35,053 nt of DNA from JAXHUH01 sp034211175 (GTDB taxonomy: Bacteria > Actinomycetota > Acidimicrobiia > Acidimicrobiales > CAIXPF01). The position numbers and the translations under genes were made by a program. Shown piece by piece: positions 14,398 through 21,851 of this stretch (the first letter of the stretch is position 1; the number at the start of each line of letters is the position of its first letter). The notes beneath the pieces are model-generated. The model had not been told where the DNA came from. It did not search any database and worked only from the letters and a program-made list of their open reading frames with translations. The DNA lies in assembly GCA_034211175.1 (NCBI GenBank), contig JAXHUH010000109.1:1-35053 (forward strand). The letters run 5' to 3'.

Positions 14398-15306
14398 TCA
14401 CCACTTCATCAGCTCGAACCAGATGAGGCGGGTGTTCGAGCGGGCCGCGACGACGTCGTAGAACGACACGCCGAGCGCGTCCTCGGCCCGGGCCGCCTGT
14501 ACCATCTGGCGGACCTCGTAGGGGTCGACCTGGTGGGAGATGCCGCCGATGTTGTGGATCGGGGCGTCGTCGCCGACGTGGTCGCGCAGGCGCTCGATGT
14601 TCTCCCGGGTGTACCGCTCGGCGTCGTGGTACGGGTTCGACTCCGGCCGGTTGGACCAGTACGACATCGGCAGCCACACGTCGTAGTGGTCGCGGATCTC
14701 GTCCCACGGGAAGTCGGGCCAGAAGTCGGTGTTGATCACGTCGGTGACCACCGGCGGGACGACGATCCCGCCGATCACACCGTCGATCTCGGCGTCGAGG
14801 CGCTCCGTGAGCTCGACCAGCTCGACGTTGTTGGCCTCGCCGATCAGGAGCGGCTCGATGTCGACCGCCAGCCCGTCGAGGTCGAGCAGGTTGGCGGCCG
14901 CGGTGAAGCGGATCAGGTCCGAGCCGACGTCCTCGAGCTCCGGCAGGTACCAGCCGACCACCGCCATGCCGTGGCCGTGCGCCCGGTCGATGATCCCCTC
15001 GAGCCGCTCGACCTCCATCACCGCATGGGGGGAGATGTAGCGCGACGTCTGGATGTAGAGGGTCTCGACGCCGAGGTCGGCGAGCGTGTCGACGTCCGCG
15101 GCGACGAACTCGGGGTTGCCCCGGTTGTACTCGGCGGTCCAGTCGAACACGTCGACCCAGGCGCCGACGCCCTCGTAGGGCGCCATCGTGTACAGCTCAC
15201 CCGACGACGCGGCGGAGACCGAGCCGCTGCCCGCACCCGCCGTGCCGCACGCGGTCACCGTGACCAGCGCGCACACCGCTGCGACCATCCCTGCCCTACG
15301 CCGCAT
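14398..15306 (-). CDS. Lipoprotein with glycosidase-like TIM-barrel domain (copy 1 of tandem pair)
   Basis: Product of 302 residues with a lipoprotein signal (MRRR, a hydrophobic core, VTAC with Cys20). The ATG has GAGGAG 5 nt upstream. The mature part reads as a beta/alpha barrel: GVGAWVDVFDWT, TLYIQTSRY, MAVVGWYLPE, LDLDGLAVDIEP, GIVVPP, VWLPMSYW. The strand DGLAVDIE (144-151) resembles the GH18 signature DGxDxDxE, but the first inner Asp is Ala; the last Asp149 and Glu151 are kept. The pattern also recalls DUF4015-type putative glycoside hydrolases. The likely role is binding or cutting a polysaccharide outside the membrane. It is paralogous to the next upstream gene. The family assignment is by motif only. 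Confidence 0.78.
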   Translation of the reverse strand: MRRRAGMVAAVCALVTVTACGTAGAGSGSVSAASSGELYTMAPYEGVGAWVDVFDWTAEYNRGNPEFVAADVDTLADLGVETLYIQTSRYISPHAVMEVERLEGIIDRAHGHGMAVVGWYLPELEDVGSDLIRFTAAANLLDLDGLAVDIEPLLIGEANNVELVELTERLDAEIDGVIGGIVVPPVVTDVINTDFWPDFPWDEIRDHYDVWLPMSYWSNRPESNPYHDAERYTRENIERLRDHVGDDAPIHNIGGISHQVDPYEVRQMVQAARAEDALGVSFYDVVAARSNTRLIWFELMKW

Positions 15307-15413
15307 CAACGCTCCTCGGTGCGACCCGCCGGGCCGCCACGTCATCACTCGATGGATCCTCACAAGTGTGGAGGGCGCTCGCCCGTTCGCCACACCAGAT
15401 CAGGGGGAACTGA

Positions 15414-16559
15414 TCAGTCGCCTCCGAACAGCTCCAGCGCGGACCACACGTCGGGCCCGGACGTCTTGACGTCGTACATGCTGATCCCGATCGCCCCGGT
15501 CTCGTTCGCCGCCTGCACCATGCCGGCGACGTCGGCGTAGCTCGAGGCGTCGGCGATCCCGCCGACCGGGTGGACCAGCGCGTCCGGTCGCCCGGTGAGG
15601 GCCCGCACCCGGTCGATCCCGTGGCGGATGTAGGTGTGGCCGTCGCGCACGCCCGACTCGACCGGGCGCTGGGTCCAGTAGGACATGGGGAGGAACACGT
15701 CGAGGCGCTGGCCGAGCGCGGCCCACGGGTAGGTCGGCCAGTACGTCGACGACGGCAGCTCGGTCACGTACGGCGGCACGACGATCGCCCCGATCGTGGC
15801 GCCGGGCAGCGCGGCCTCGACCTCGTCCACGAGCTGGATCAGGCGGGCGTTGCGGGTCGGGATGTCGCGCACCCGGTTCGACTCGATGTCGAGCGCGACC
15901 CCGTCGATGTCGAGCTCGGCCATGGCCAGGACCCGGCGCAGGTCGGCGGCCGGGTCCTCGTGGGTCGGCAGGTACCAGCCGACGACGGCGAGGCCCGCGG
16001 CGTCGGCACGCGCCAACCAACGCGCCAGCAGGTCGGGCTCGGGGATGCCGGACGGGTCGGCGGGCCAGTCGTAGCGGGCGATCTGCAGATAGAGCGTGCG
16101 CACGCCGCGCGCCGCGAGCTCGTCGAGCACCGCGGGGTCGAGCCGCTCCTGCTGCTCACGGTCGCTGTAGTGGACGGTCCAGTCGAACACGTCGATCCAT
16201 GCCCCGAGCCCCCGGTAGGGGTCGACCGTGAACCGCTGGGCCGGGGTGAGGGTCGTGGTCGTGGCGACCGTGGTCGTCGGGGCCAGCGTCGTGACGGTCG
16301 CCGCGCTCGACGCCGGCGCGCCGAGCGAGAGCTCGTCCACCGTCTCGTCGGCGGGCCCGTCGAGCGGCACGACCTCGTCGACCTCGCCGGCCCGCAGCGC
16401 CTCACGCTCGCCGGCCGGCGGGACCAGCGCCGACTTCTCGCCGACGGTCCCGCAGGCGGTCACGATCGCGGCGAGGCAGGTGGCGACCGCCGCGATCAGC
16501 GGGCGCGGCGTGCCCGGCCGGCGGCACGGGGCCGGTCGGCGCGGTGCCGTCGGTCGCAT
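15414..16559 (-). CDS. Lipoprotein with glycosidase-like TIM-barrel domain (copy 2 of tandem pair)
   Basis: Product of 381 residues, a paralogue of the gene 107 bp downstream. I used the ATG at 16559, which gives a basic N-terminus, a hydrophobic core and a lipobox IVTAC (Cys36); a longer start at 16694 would spoil the signal peptide. A disordered Thr/Val/Ala-rich linker (about 40-108) precedes the barrel: GLGAWIDVFDWT, TLYLQIARY, AVVGWYLPTHED, DIDGVALDIES, GAIVVPPYVTEL, VFLPMSYWTQRP, HPVGGI, AIGISMYDV. The shared acidic motif is DGVALDIE (219-226), again with Ala in place of the first inner GH18 Asp, with Asp224 and Glu226 kept. No ribosome site is obvious. Probably a cell-surface polysaccharide-active protein; activity unproven. 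Confidence 0.78.
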   Translation of the reverse strand: MRPTAPRRPAPCRRPGTPRPLIAAVATCLAAIVTACGTVGEKSALVPPAGEREALRAGEVDEVVPLDGPADETVDELSLGAPASSAATVTTLAPTTTVATTTTLTPAQRFTVDPYRGLGAWIDVFDWTVHYSDREQQERLDPAVLDELAARGVRTLYLQIARYDWPADPSGIPEPDLLARWLARADAAGLAVVGWYLPTHEDPAADLRRVLAMAELDIDGVALDIESNRVRDIPTRNARLIQLVDEVEAALPGATIGAIVVPPYVTELPSSTYWPTYPWAALGQRLDVFLPMSYWTQRPVESGVRDGHTYIRHGIDRVRALTGRPDALVHPVGGIADASSYADVAGMVQAANETGAIGISMYDVKTSGPDVWSALELFGGD

Positions 16560-16803
16560 CCGTTGGAGTTGTCCGCACCACTGATGGACGACCACGTCCC
16601 ACACCCACCCTTCGACCGCCACCGATCGTCGCGCCGCCCGCGTCGACCGTTCCGCGCCCCTCGCCCTGTCGGGCACGGCCGCGCATCCTCGCACACGCCG
16701 AGGGCCTAGTGGAGACGGACCGCGGTCGTTTCGGCCGGACGTGTGACGGCAGCGATCGTGGCCTCCGACCCGGCGCAGCGGGCGGACCGGGCGAACGGGC
16801 CGG

Positions 16804-19029
16804 TCAGACCTTCTCGAGCGGGGCCCAGGACAGCAACAGCCGCCGCTCGCCGGCGTCGGGGAAGCGGATCACGGCCTCGGCCTTGTCGCCCTCACCCTCG
16901 ATGTCGATGATCACGCCCTCGCCCCACTTGGCGTGGCGGACGTCGTCGCCGACCCGCAGCCCGAGGCCCTCGGCGCCCGTTGCGGTCGGCCCCGTCGGTC
17001 GCATCGCCCGCTCGACGACGCGGTCACGGCTCCGTTCGATGCGGCCACCGCCCGATGAGCCCCCGCCGTAGGACCCGCCACCGTAGGAGTCGCCGGACGA
17101 GCGTCGGCTGGCCCGCCGCCGGCCCTCGACGGACTCGACCAGCTCGTTCGGGATCTCCTCGAGGAAGCGGCTCGGCGGGTTGTACTGGGTCGAGCCGAAC
17201 AGCATCCGGCTCCACGCGTTGGTCAGGTAGAGGCGCTGCTCGGCCCGGGTGATGCCCACGTAGGCGAGGCGCCGCTCCTCCTCGAGCTGGTGGGGTTCGC
17301 CGAGGCTGCGCATGTGGGGGAACACGCCGTCCTCGAGGCCGATCAGGAACACGACCGGGAACTCGAGGCCCTTCGCCGAGTGGAGCGTCATCAGCGTCAC
17401 GGTCGTCTCGTCACCGTCGAGGTCGTCGGTGTCGGCGACGAGGCTGACCTGCTCGAGGAACTCCTCGACCGTCTCGTAGTCGCGGGCGACGCCGACCAGC
17501 TCGGCCAGGTTCTCGAGCCGGCCCTCGGCCTCGATGCTGCGCTCGGCCTCCAGCTCGGCGACGTAGCCGCTCCGCTCGAGTGCGGCCTCCAGGAGCGGGC
17601 CGGGACCGTCGGCGACGGTGTCGGCCAACGTGTCGAGCATCTCGACGAAGCCGCTGACCGCGTTGGCGGTGCGGCGGGCGATGCCGGCGGCGTCGGGGTC
17701 GCGCAGGGCCTGGGCGAAGGTGATCGAGCGGGCGCGGGCCAGCTCGTCGAACTTGCCGACCGTGGTGTCGCCGATGCCGCGCTTGGGGGTGTTGACGATG
17801 CGCTTGACGCTGACCTCGTCGGCCGGGTTGGCCGCGGCCTTCACGTAGGCCAGCGCGTCCTTGACCTCGCGGCGGTCGTAGAAGCGGGTGCCGCCGACGA
17901 CCTTGTACGGGATGCCGGCCCGCATGAGCTGGTCCTCGAGGACACGGCTCTGGGCGTTGGTCCGGTAGAAGACGGCCATGTCGTGCCAGAGGTGCTCGGC
18001 GCCGTCGTGGAGCCGGGCCATCTCCCGGCAGATCCACTGGGCCTCGTCGCCCTCGTCCTCGGCGTGGTAGTGGATGATCCCCTGGCCGCCGCCGTTGTCG
18101 GTCCACAGATCCTTCGGCTTGCGGCCGAGGTTGTTGGCGATGACGGCGTTGGCGGCATCGAGGATCGTCTGGGTCGAGCGGTAGTTCTGCTCGAGCACGA
18201 TGACGGTGGCGTCGGGGAACGCCTCCTCGAACTGGAGGATGTTGCGGATGTCGGCGCCGCGGAACTGGTAGATCGACTGGTCGCTGTCGCCGACCACGCA
18301 GACGTTGCGGTGGTCGGCCGCGAGCTGGAGGACCAGCTCGTTCTGGACCGCGTTGGTGTCCTGGTACTCGTCGACCAGCACGTGGCGGAACCGCTGCTGG
18401 TAGTGGCCCAGCACGTCGGGACAGGTCCGGAACAGCTCGACGGTCACGCCGAGCAGGTCGTCGAAGTCCATCGCCCCGGCCGCCCGGAGGCGGGCCTGGT
18501 AGTCGTGGTAGACGTCGGCGATCTTGCGCTCGAAGATGACCTGGGCCCGCTCCTTGTACTCCTCGGGGCCGAGGCTGTCGTTCTTGGCCGCGCTGATGGC
18601 GGCGTGGACCGACCGGGGCGCGAACCGCTTCGGGTCGAGGCCGAGGTCGCGGATGACGTAGCCGGTGAGGCGCACCGCGTCGGCCTGGTCGTAGATCGAG
18701 AACGCCGAGGGGTAGCCGAGGCGGGCGGCGTCGCGGCGGAGGATGCGCACGCACGCCGAGTGGAACGTCGAGATCCACATCTTCTGGGCCACCGGGCCGA
18801 TCAGCGCGCCGACGCGCGCCTTCATCTCGTCCGCGGCCTTGTTCGTGAACGTGATGGCGAGGATCTCGAACGGCGAGACGCCGTGCTCCTCGATCAGGTG
18901 GGCGATCCGGTGGGTGAGCACCCGCGTCTTGCCCGACCCGGCCCCGGCGACGACCAGCAGCGGGCCGTTCGCGTGGAGGACGGCGTCGCACTGCGCGGGG
19001 TTCAGCCCGTTGAGCACCTCCGTGGCCAT
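16804..19029 (-). CDS. pcrA: ATP-dependent DNA helicase PcrA/UvrD family
   Basis: Superfamily 1A 3'-to-5' helicase of 741 residues used in repair and replication-transcription conflict. All core motifs are visible: Walker A (GAGSGKT, 29-35), FTNKAADEMK, VDEYQDTN, GDSDQSIYQFRGADI, QNYRST, TLHSAKGLEFPVVFL and AYVGITRA. A Gly/Ser/Tyr repeat linker (SYGGGSYGGGSSGGG) leads to the C-terminal Tudor-like module (VGDDVRHAKWGEGVI), which in PcrA contacts RNA polymerase. The ATG at 19029 matches the family start and has a TAGCAT box 8 nt upstream, while an upstream start at 19272 would add a Pro/Ser-rich tail. Identification is firm. Confidence 0.96.
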   Translation of the reverse strand: MATEVLNGLNPAQCDAVLHANGPLLVVAGAGSGKTRVLTHRIAHLIEEHGVSPFEILAITFTNKAADEMKARVGALIGPVAQKMWISTFHSACVRILRRDAARLGYPSAFSIYDQADAVRLTGYVIRDLGLDPKRFAPRSVHAAISAAKNDSLGPEEYKERAQVIFERKIADVYHDYQARLRAAGAMDFDDLLGVTVELFRTCPDVLGHYQQRFRHVLVDEYQDTNAVQNELVLQLAADHRNVCVVGDSDQSIYQFRGADIRNILQFEEAFPDATVIVLEQNYRSTQTILDAANAVIANNLGRKPKDLWTDNGGGQGIIHYHAEDEGDEAQWICREMARLHDGAEHLWHDMAVFYRTNAQSRVLEDQLMRAGIPYKVVGGTRFYDRREVKDALAYVKAAANPADEVSVKRIVNTPKRGIGDTTVGKFDELARARSITFAQALRDPDAAGIARRTANAVSGFVEMLDTLADTVADGPGPLLEAALERSGYVAELEAERSIEAEGRLENLAELVGVARDYETVEEFLEQVSLVADTDDLDGDETTVTLMTLHSAKGLEFPVVFLIGLEDGVFPHMRSLGEPHQLEEERRLAYVGITRAEQRLYLTNAWSRMLFGSTQYNPPSRFLEEIPNELVESVEGRRRASRRSSGDSYGGGSYGGGSSGGGRIERSRDRVVERAMRPTGPTATGAEGLGLRVGDDVRHAKWGEGVIIDIEGEGDKAEAVIRFPDAGERRLLLSWAPLEKV

Positions 19030-19037
19030 CGAGGGCG

Positions 19038-19043
19038 ATGCTA
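19038..19043 (-). promoter_or_regulatory. Candidate -10 box (TAGCAT), leaderless promoter of pcrA
   Basis: TAGCAT ends 8 nt before the pcrA ATG, and no ribosome site is present, consistent with a leaderless mRNA. Confidence 0.5.
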
Positions 19044-19078
19044 CCCGCCCACCCCTGACAGCCCGGGGAGCGGGACGG

Positions 19079-19714
19079 TCAGTCGGTGGTGAGGAGCTCG
19101 GCGGTGAGGGTGACCGTGACGGTGACGTCGGTGGTGCCGGGGTGGACGGCGGGAGCGGCGGCGAGCAGCTCGGCGCGGGCCATCGGCCGGGGGCCACCGC
19201 CGGCGCCGCCCTCGGTGAGCTCGAGGACGCGGCCGAGGCGGGCGCCGGCCGCGTCGGCCAGCTCGGCGGCACGCTCCCGGGCGTCGGCCACGGCCCGGCT
19301 GCGGGCCTCGCGGCGAAGCGGCCCCGGTTCGTCGACCACCAGCTCGACGTTGTCGAGACGGAGCCGGTCGCCGCACGCGCCGACCAGCGACGCGATCACG
19401 TCGCCGGCGCGGTCGACCTCGGCGAGCCGGACCCGCAGGGCGTGCTCGGCCACGAAGTCGCCGGGCTCGCCGGTGCGGTGGTCGTGGGCCCGGTGGACGT
19501 GCATGCCGGCGGTCGCGATCCGCTCGGCGCCGACCCCGACGCCGGACAGCGCGGCCAGCGCGGCGGCGTGGGCGCCGGTCATCAGCTCGAGCGCCCGGCC
19601 GATGGTGGCGTCGCGCCCGGTCACCGCGACGCTCAGCACGGCGGCATCGGGGACCGCGGCGACGACACCGACACCGGCGACCGAGACGACGGAGGGCTGG
19701 GTTGGGTCCGACAT
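19079..19714 (-). CDS. SIMPL-domain (DUF541) protein
   Basis: Product of 211 residues with the SIMPL layout: VVSVAGVGVVAAVPDAAVLSVAVTG at the start, a helix with repeated Ala (IGRALELMTGAHAAALAAL), a GVGAERIATAGMHVHRAHDH segment and the C-terminal ADARERAAELADAAGARLGRVLELTEG signature. Unlike many SIMPL proteins, the ATG start gives no signal peptide, so it is probably cytoplasmic. Proteins of this family (for example E. coli YggE) are linked to oxidative stress, but no biochemical role is settled. It sits between pcrA (49 bp downstream) and a hydrolase gene on the same strand. Confidence 0.88.
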   Translation of the reverse strand: MSDPTQPSVVSVAGVGVVAAVPDAAVLSVAVTGRDATIGRALELMTGAHAAALAALSGVGVGAERIATAGMHVHRAHDHRTGEPGDFVAEHALRVRLAEVDRAGDVIASLVGACGDRLRLDNVELVVDEPGPLRREARSRAVADARERAAELADAAGARLGRVLELTEGGAGGGPRPMARAELLAAAPAVHPGTTDVTVTVTLTAELLTTD

Positions 19715-19751
19715 GGGCACCACGATCGCAGGACGCGCCGGCGAACCGGGC

Positions 19752-20552
19752 TCAGCGGACGCCGGGGAGGAGGGCCTTGCGCAGGTGGAGGAGCACGGTC
19801 TCGAGCGCGGCGCGGGTCGGGTGGCTCGGCTCGTCGACCAGCTCCTCGGTGAGGACGGCGTGGGCGGAGCGGTCGATGCCGTGGGCGTTGGTCGGCGACG
19901 AGTCGATCTCGACGGCGAGGAAGCCGTCGCCCAGCTCGCGCTGCAGGCGGGCGAAGCGGGCGCGGGGGACGAGGCGGTCGCCGGTGAACCGCAGGCCGAT
20001 CACGCAGAGGTCGTCGACGTCGACCCGTTCGCGCACCCGGGCCAGGTCGGCCTCGGACAGCGCGAGCTCGCGGGCGTGGTACGGCGTGATCCGCAGCGGG
20101 AGCGTCGGCTGGGACATGACCGGCGCGACCACGGTCTCGTCGACGGCCATCGCCAGCGCGAAGCCGCCGGTCAGGCACATCCCGACGACACCGACGCCCG
20201 GTCCGCCGTTGGTGCGGTGCTCGGCGCGGGCCAACGCCCGCAACCAGTCGGTGATCGGCGACGAGCTGCGCCGTGCGAGCAGCGTGAACTCGCGGCTCAC
20301 GCACACGGCCATGGCGGAGCGGGCCAGGTAGCGCTGGTTCGGCGCCTTGCCCGGCTTGCCGAACAGCGACGGGACCACCGCCGTGCAGCCCATGCGGGCG
20401 ACGCGGCGGGCGAAGTCGGCGACGGCCGGGGTGATGCCGGGCAGCTCGGCGAGCACGAGCACGGCCGGGCCCGTGCCGATGCGGTAGATCGGCCGGGTGC
20501 GATCCCTCCAGGTGAAGGTGTCGGACGTGAAGCCCTCGAGCGAGCTGGACAC
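19752..20552 (-). CDS. Dienelactone hydrolase family protein
   Basis: Alpha/beta hydrolase of 266 residues with a cysteine nucleophile. The nucleophile elbow is GMCLTGG (Cys126), matching GxCxGG of dienelactone hydrolase; Glu36 (LAELPG) fits the Glu that pairs with the Cys at rest, and TGDRLVP and NAHGIDR probably supply the Asp and His of the triad. There is no signal peptide. The GTG start has AGGAGG with 5 nt spacing. The family acts on dienelactones and a wide range of esters; nothing nearby (no chlorocatechol genes) fixes the substrate. It is divergent from the channel gene. Confidence 0.9.
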   Translation of the reverse strand: MSSSLEGFTSDTFTWRDRTRPIYRIGTGPAVLVLAELPGITPAVADFARRVARMGCTAVVPSLFGKPGKAPNQRYLARSAMAVCVSREFTLLARRSSSPITDWLRALARAEHRTNGGPGVGVVGMCLTGGFALAMAVDETVVAPVMSQPTLPLRITPYHARELALSEADLARVRERVDVDDLCVIGLRFTGDRLVPRARFARLQRELGDGFLAVEIDSSPTNAHGIDRSAHAVLTEELVDEPSHPTRAALETVLLHLRKALLPGVR

Positions 20553-20600
20553 GCATTCCTCCTCTCGTCGGCCCTCGACCGCGTTACGATCGGATGACGG

Positions 20601-20636
20601 GTCAGGTTGTGTTCGTGACGAACCGGTGACAGCCTG
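20601..20636. promoter_or_regulatory. Nested inverted repeats in the hydrolase/channel divergent region
   Basis: GTTCG-TGA-CGAAC (20611-20623) is a compact palindrome lying inside a wider TCAGG (20602-20606) / CCTGA (20633-20637) pair. It lies about 50 bp upstream of the leftward start and 110 bp upstream of the rightward start, so it could be an operator for either gene. The rest of this 179-bp region shows no clear promoter. Confidence 0.35.
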
Positions 20637-20731
20637 ACATGTGGGACGGCCCTCCCCGGCGGTGGAGACGCACTTCCCGGCGGACTCGCTGGCGAGCGAG
20701 CGGTGCGTAGGCGGACGACAAGGCAGGATTC

Positions 20732-21784
20732 ATGGCTTCCCCGTGGGTGGCGATCACCACCTCCCGGGCCTTCGAGCTCGTGATGACGTTCTTCATCCTC
20801 TTGGCCGCGCTCCTCGTCGGCTTCGAGAGCTACGAAGGCTTCCGCAGCACCCACGGCGAGCTGCTCGCCACCCTCGACGTCCTGATCGTAACGGTGTTCG
20901 TGGTGGAGATCGTGCTCAGGATGCTCGCGGAGGGCACACATCCCTGGCGGTTCTTCACCCACCCGTGGAACGTGTTCGACCTGCTGCTGGTCATCGCGTC
21001 CCTCGGGCCGATGGCGGCCGGCTTCGTCGGGCTGCTCCGACTCACCCGCCTCATGCGGATCCTCCGGCTCGTCCGCGTGATGCCGAAGCTGCGGCTCCTG
21101 ATCGCCACGACGTTGAACTCGATCCCGTCGATCGTGTCGATCACGGTGCTGATGCTGTTGCTGTTCTACGTCTACGCGGTCGCAGCCGTCTTCCTGTTCT
21201 CCGAGAACGACCCGATCCACTTCCGCAACCTGCAGACGTCGACCGTCTCACTCTTCCGGGTCATCACCCTGGAGGACTGGACGGACGTGATGTACATCCA
21301 GATCTACGGATGCGACAGCTACGGGTACGGCGACTTCGAGGAGCTGTGCACGGAGCCGACCGACTTCGGGCCGTTCGGCGCCCTGTTCTTCATCAGCTTC
21401 GTGTTCATCGGCACGTGGATCGTGCTGAACCTGTTCATCGGTATCATCCTCACCGGCATGGACGAGGCCCGTCGCGAGATCGACACCTCGGAGCCGGACG
21501 GCCCACCGGGCCGGTTCGACCCCGGGGGCCGGCTCCTCGGCTGGGTGCGCGACGCCGCCATCGGCCCGACCAGCTACAACGGCGGGCTGACCGACGAACC
21601 GGCCCGGCCGATGAAGAAGCCGGTCGTGCCCAACCACCTCCCCCTCATGAGCGCCGAGGACGGCGACACGAAGGAGGTCTCGGTGGAACAGGGCGACCTC
21701 GACGATCTCGAGGAACGGCTCCGCGATCTCACCGCCGCCGTCCGCAAGCTGCGCTACGAGCAGGTCGACAACGGCGCGAACTGA
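20732..21784 (+). CDS. Voltage-gated cation channel (NaChBac/NavAb class) with acidic filter
   Basis: Single-domain, six-helix channel of 350 residues that should assemble as a tetramer. The S4 voltage sensor has arginines at 103, 106, 109, 112 and 115 in the RxxR pattern. S5 is about 130-157; the pore filter TLEDWTD (179-185) follows. S6 is about 217-243 with FIGTWIVLNLFIGIIL. Between filter and S6 there is an extra loop of about 20 residues holding Cys194 and Cys206, not present in NaChBac or NavAb. The C-terminus ends in a charged heptad-like helix (about 318-344), as in the NaChBac coiled coil. The filter has acidic residues at the positions changed to make the Ca2+-selective CavAb, so Ca2+ permeation is possible. 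The ATG has GGCAGG upstream. Confidence 0.93.
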   Translation: MASPWVAITTSRAFELVMTFFILLAALLVGFESYEGFRSTHGELLATLDVLIVTVFVVEIVLRMLAEGTHPWRFFTHPWNVFDLLLVIASLGPMAAGFVGLLRLTRLMRILRLVRVMPKLRLLIATTLNSIPSIVSITVLMLLLFYVYAVAAVFLFSENDPIHFRNLQTSTVSLFRVITLEDWTDVMYIQIYGCDSYGYGDFEELCTEPTDFGPFGALFFISFVFIGTWIVLNLFIGIILTGMDEARREIDTSEPDGPPGRFDPGGRLLGWVRDAAIGPTSYNGGLTDEPARPMKKPVVPNHLPLMSAEDGDTKEVSVEQGDLDDLEERLRDLTAAVRKLRYEQVDNGAN

Positions 21785-21803
21785 CCGTCTCGGCGATCAG
21801 TTC
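21778..21803. terminator. Hairpin terminator at the channel gene stop
   Basis: GAACTGA (21778-21784, including the stop codon) pairs perfectly with TCAGTTC (21797-21803) around a 12-nt loop. A second small stem CGGTC/GACCG (21849-21865) overlaps the stop of the convergent subtilase gene. No T tract. Confidence 0.45.
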
Positions 21804-21851
21804 TGCAGGTCGGCCGGCCCTGTCGTTGGTCGACCGCTTCGAGCGTGTCGG

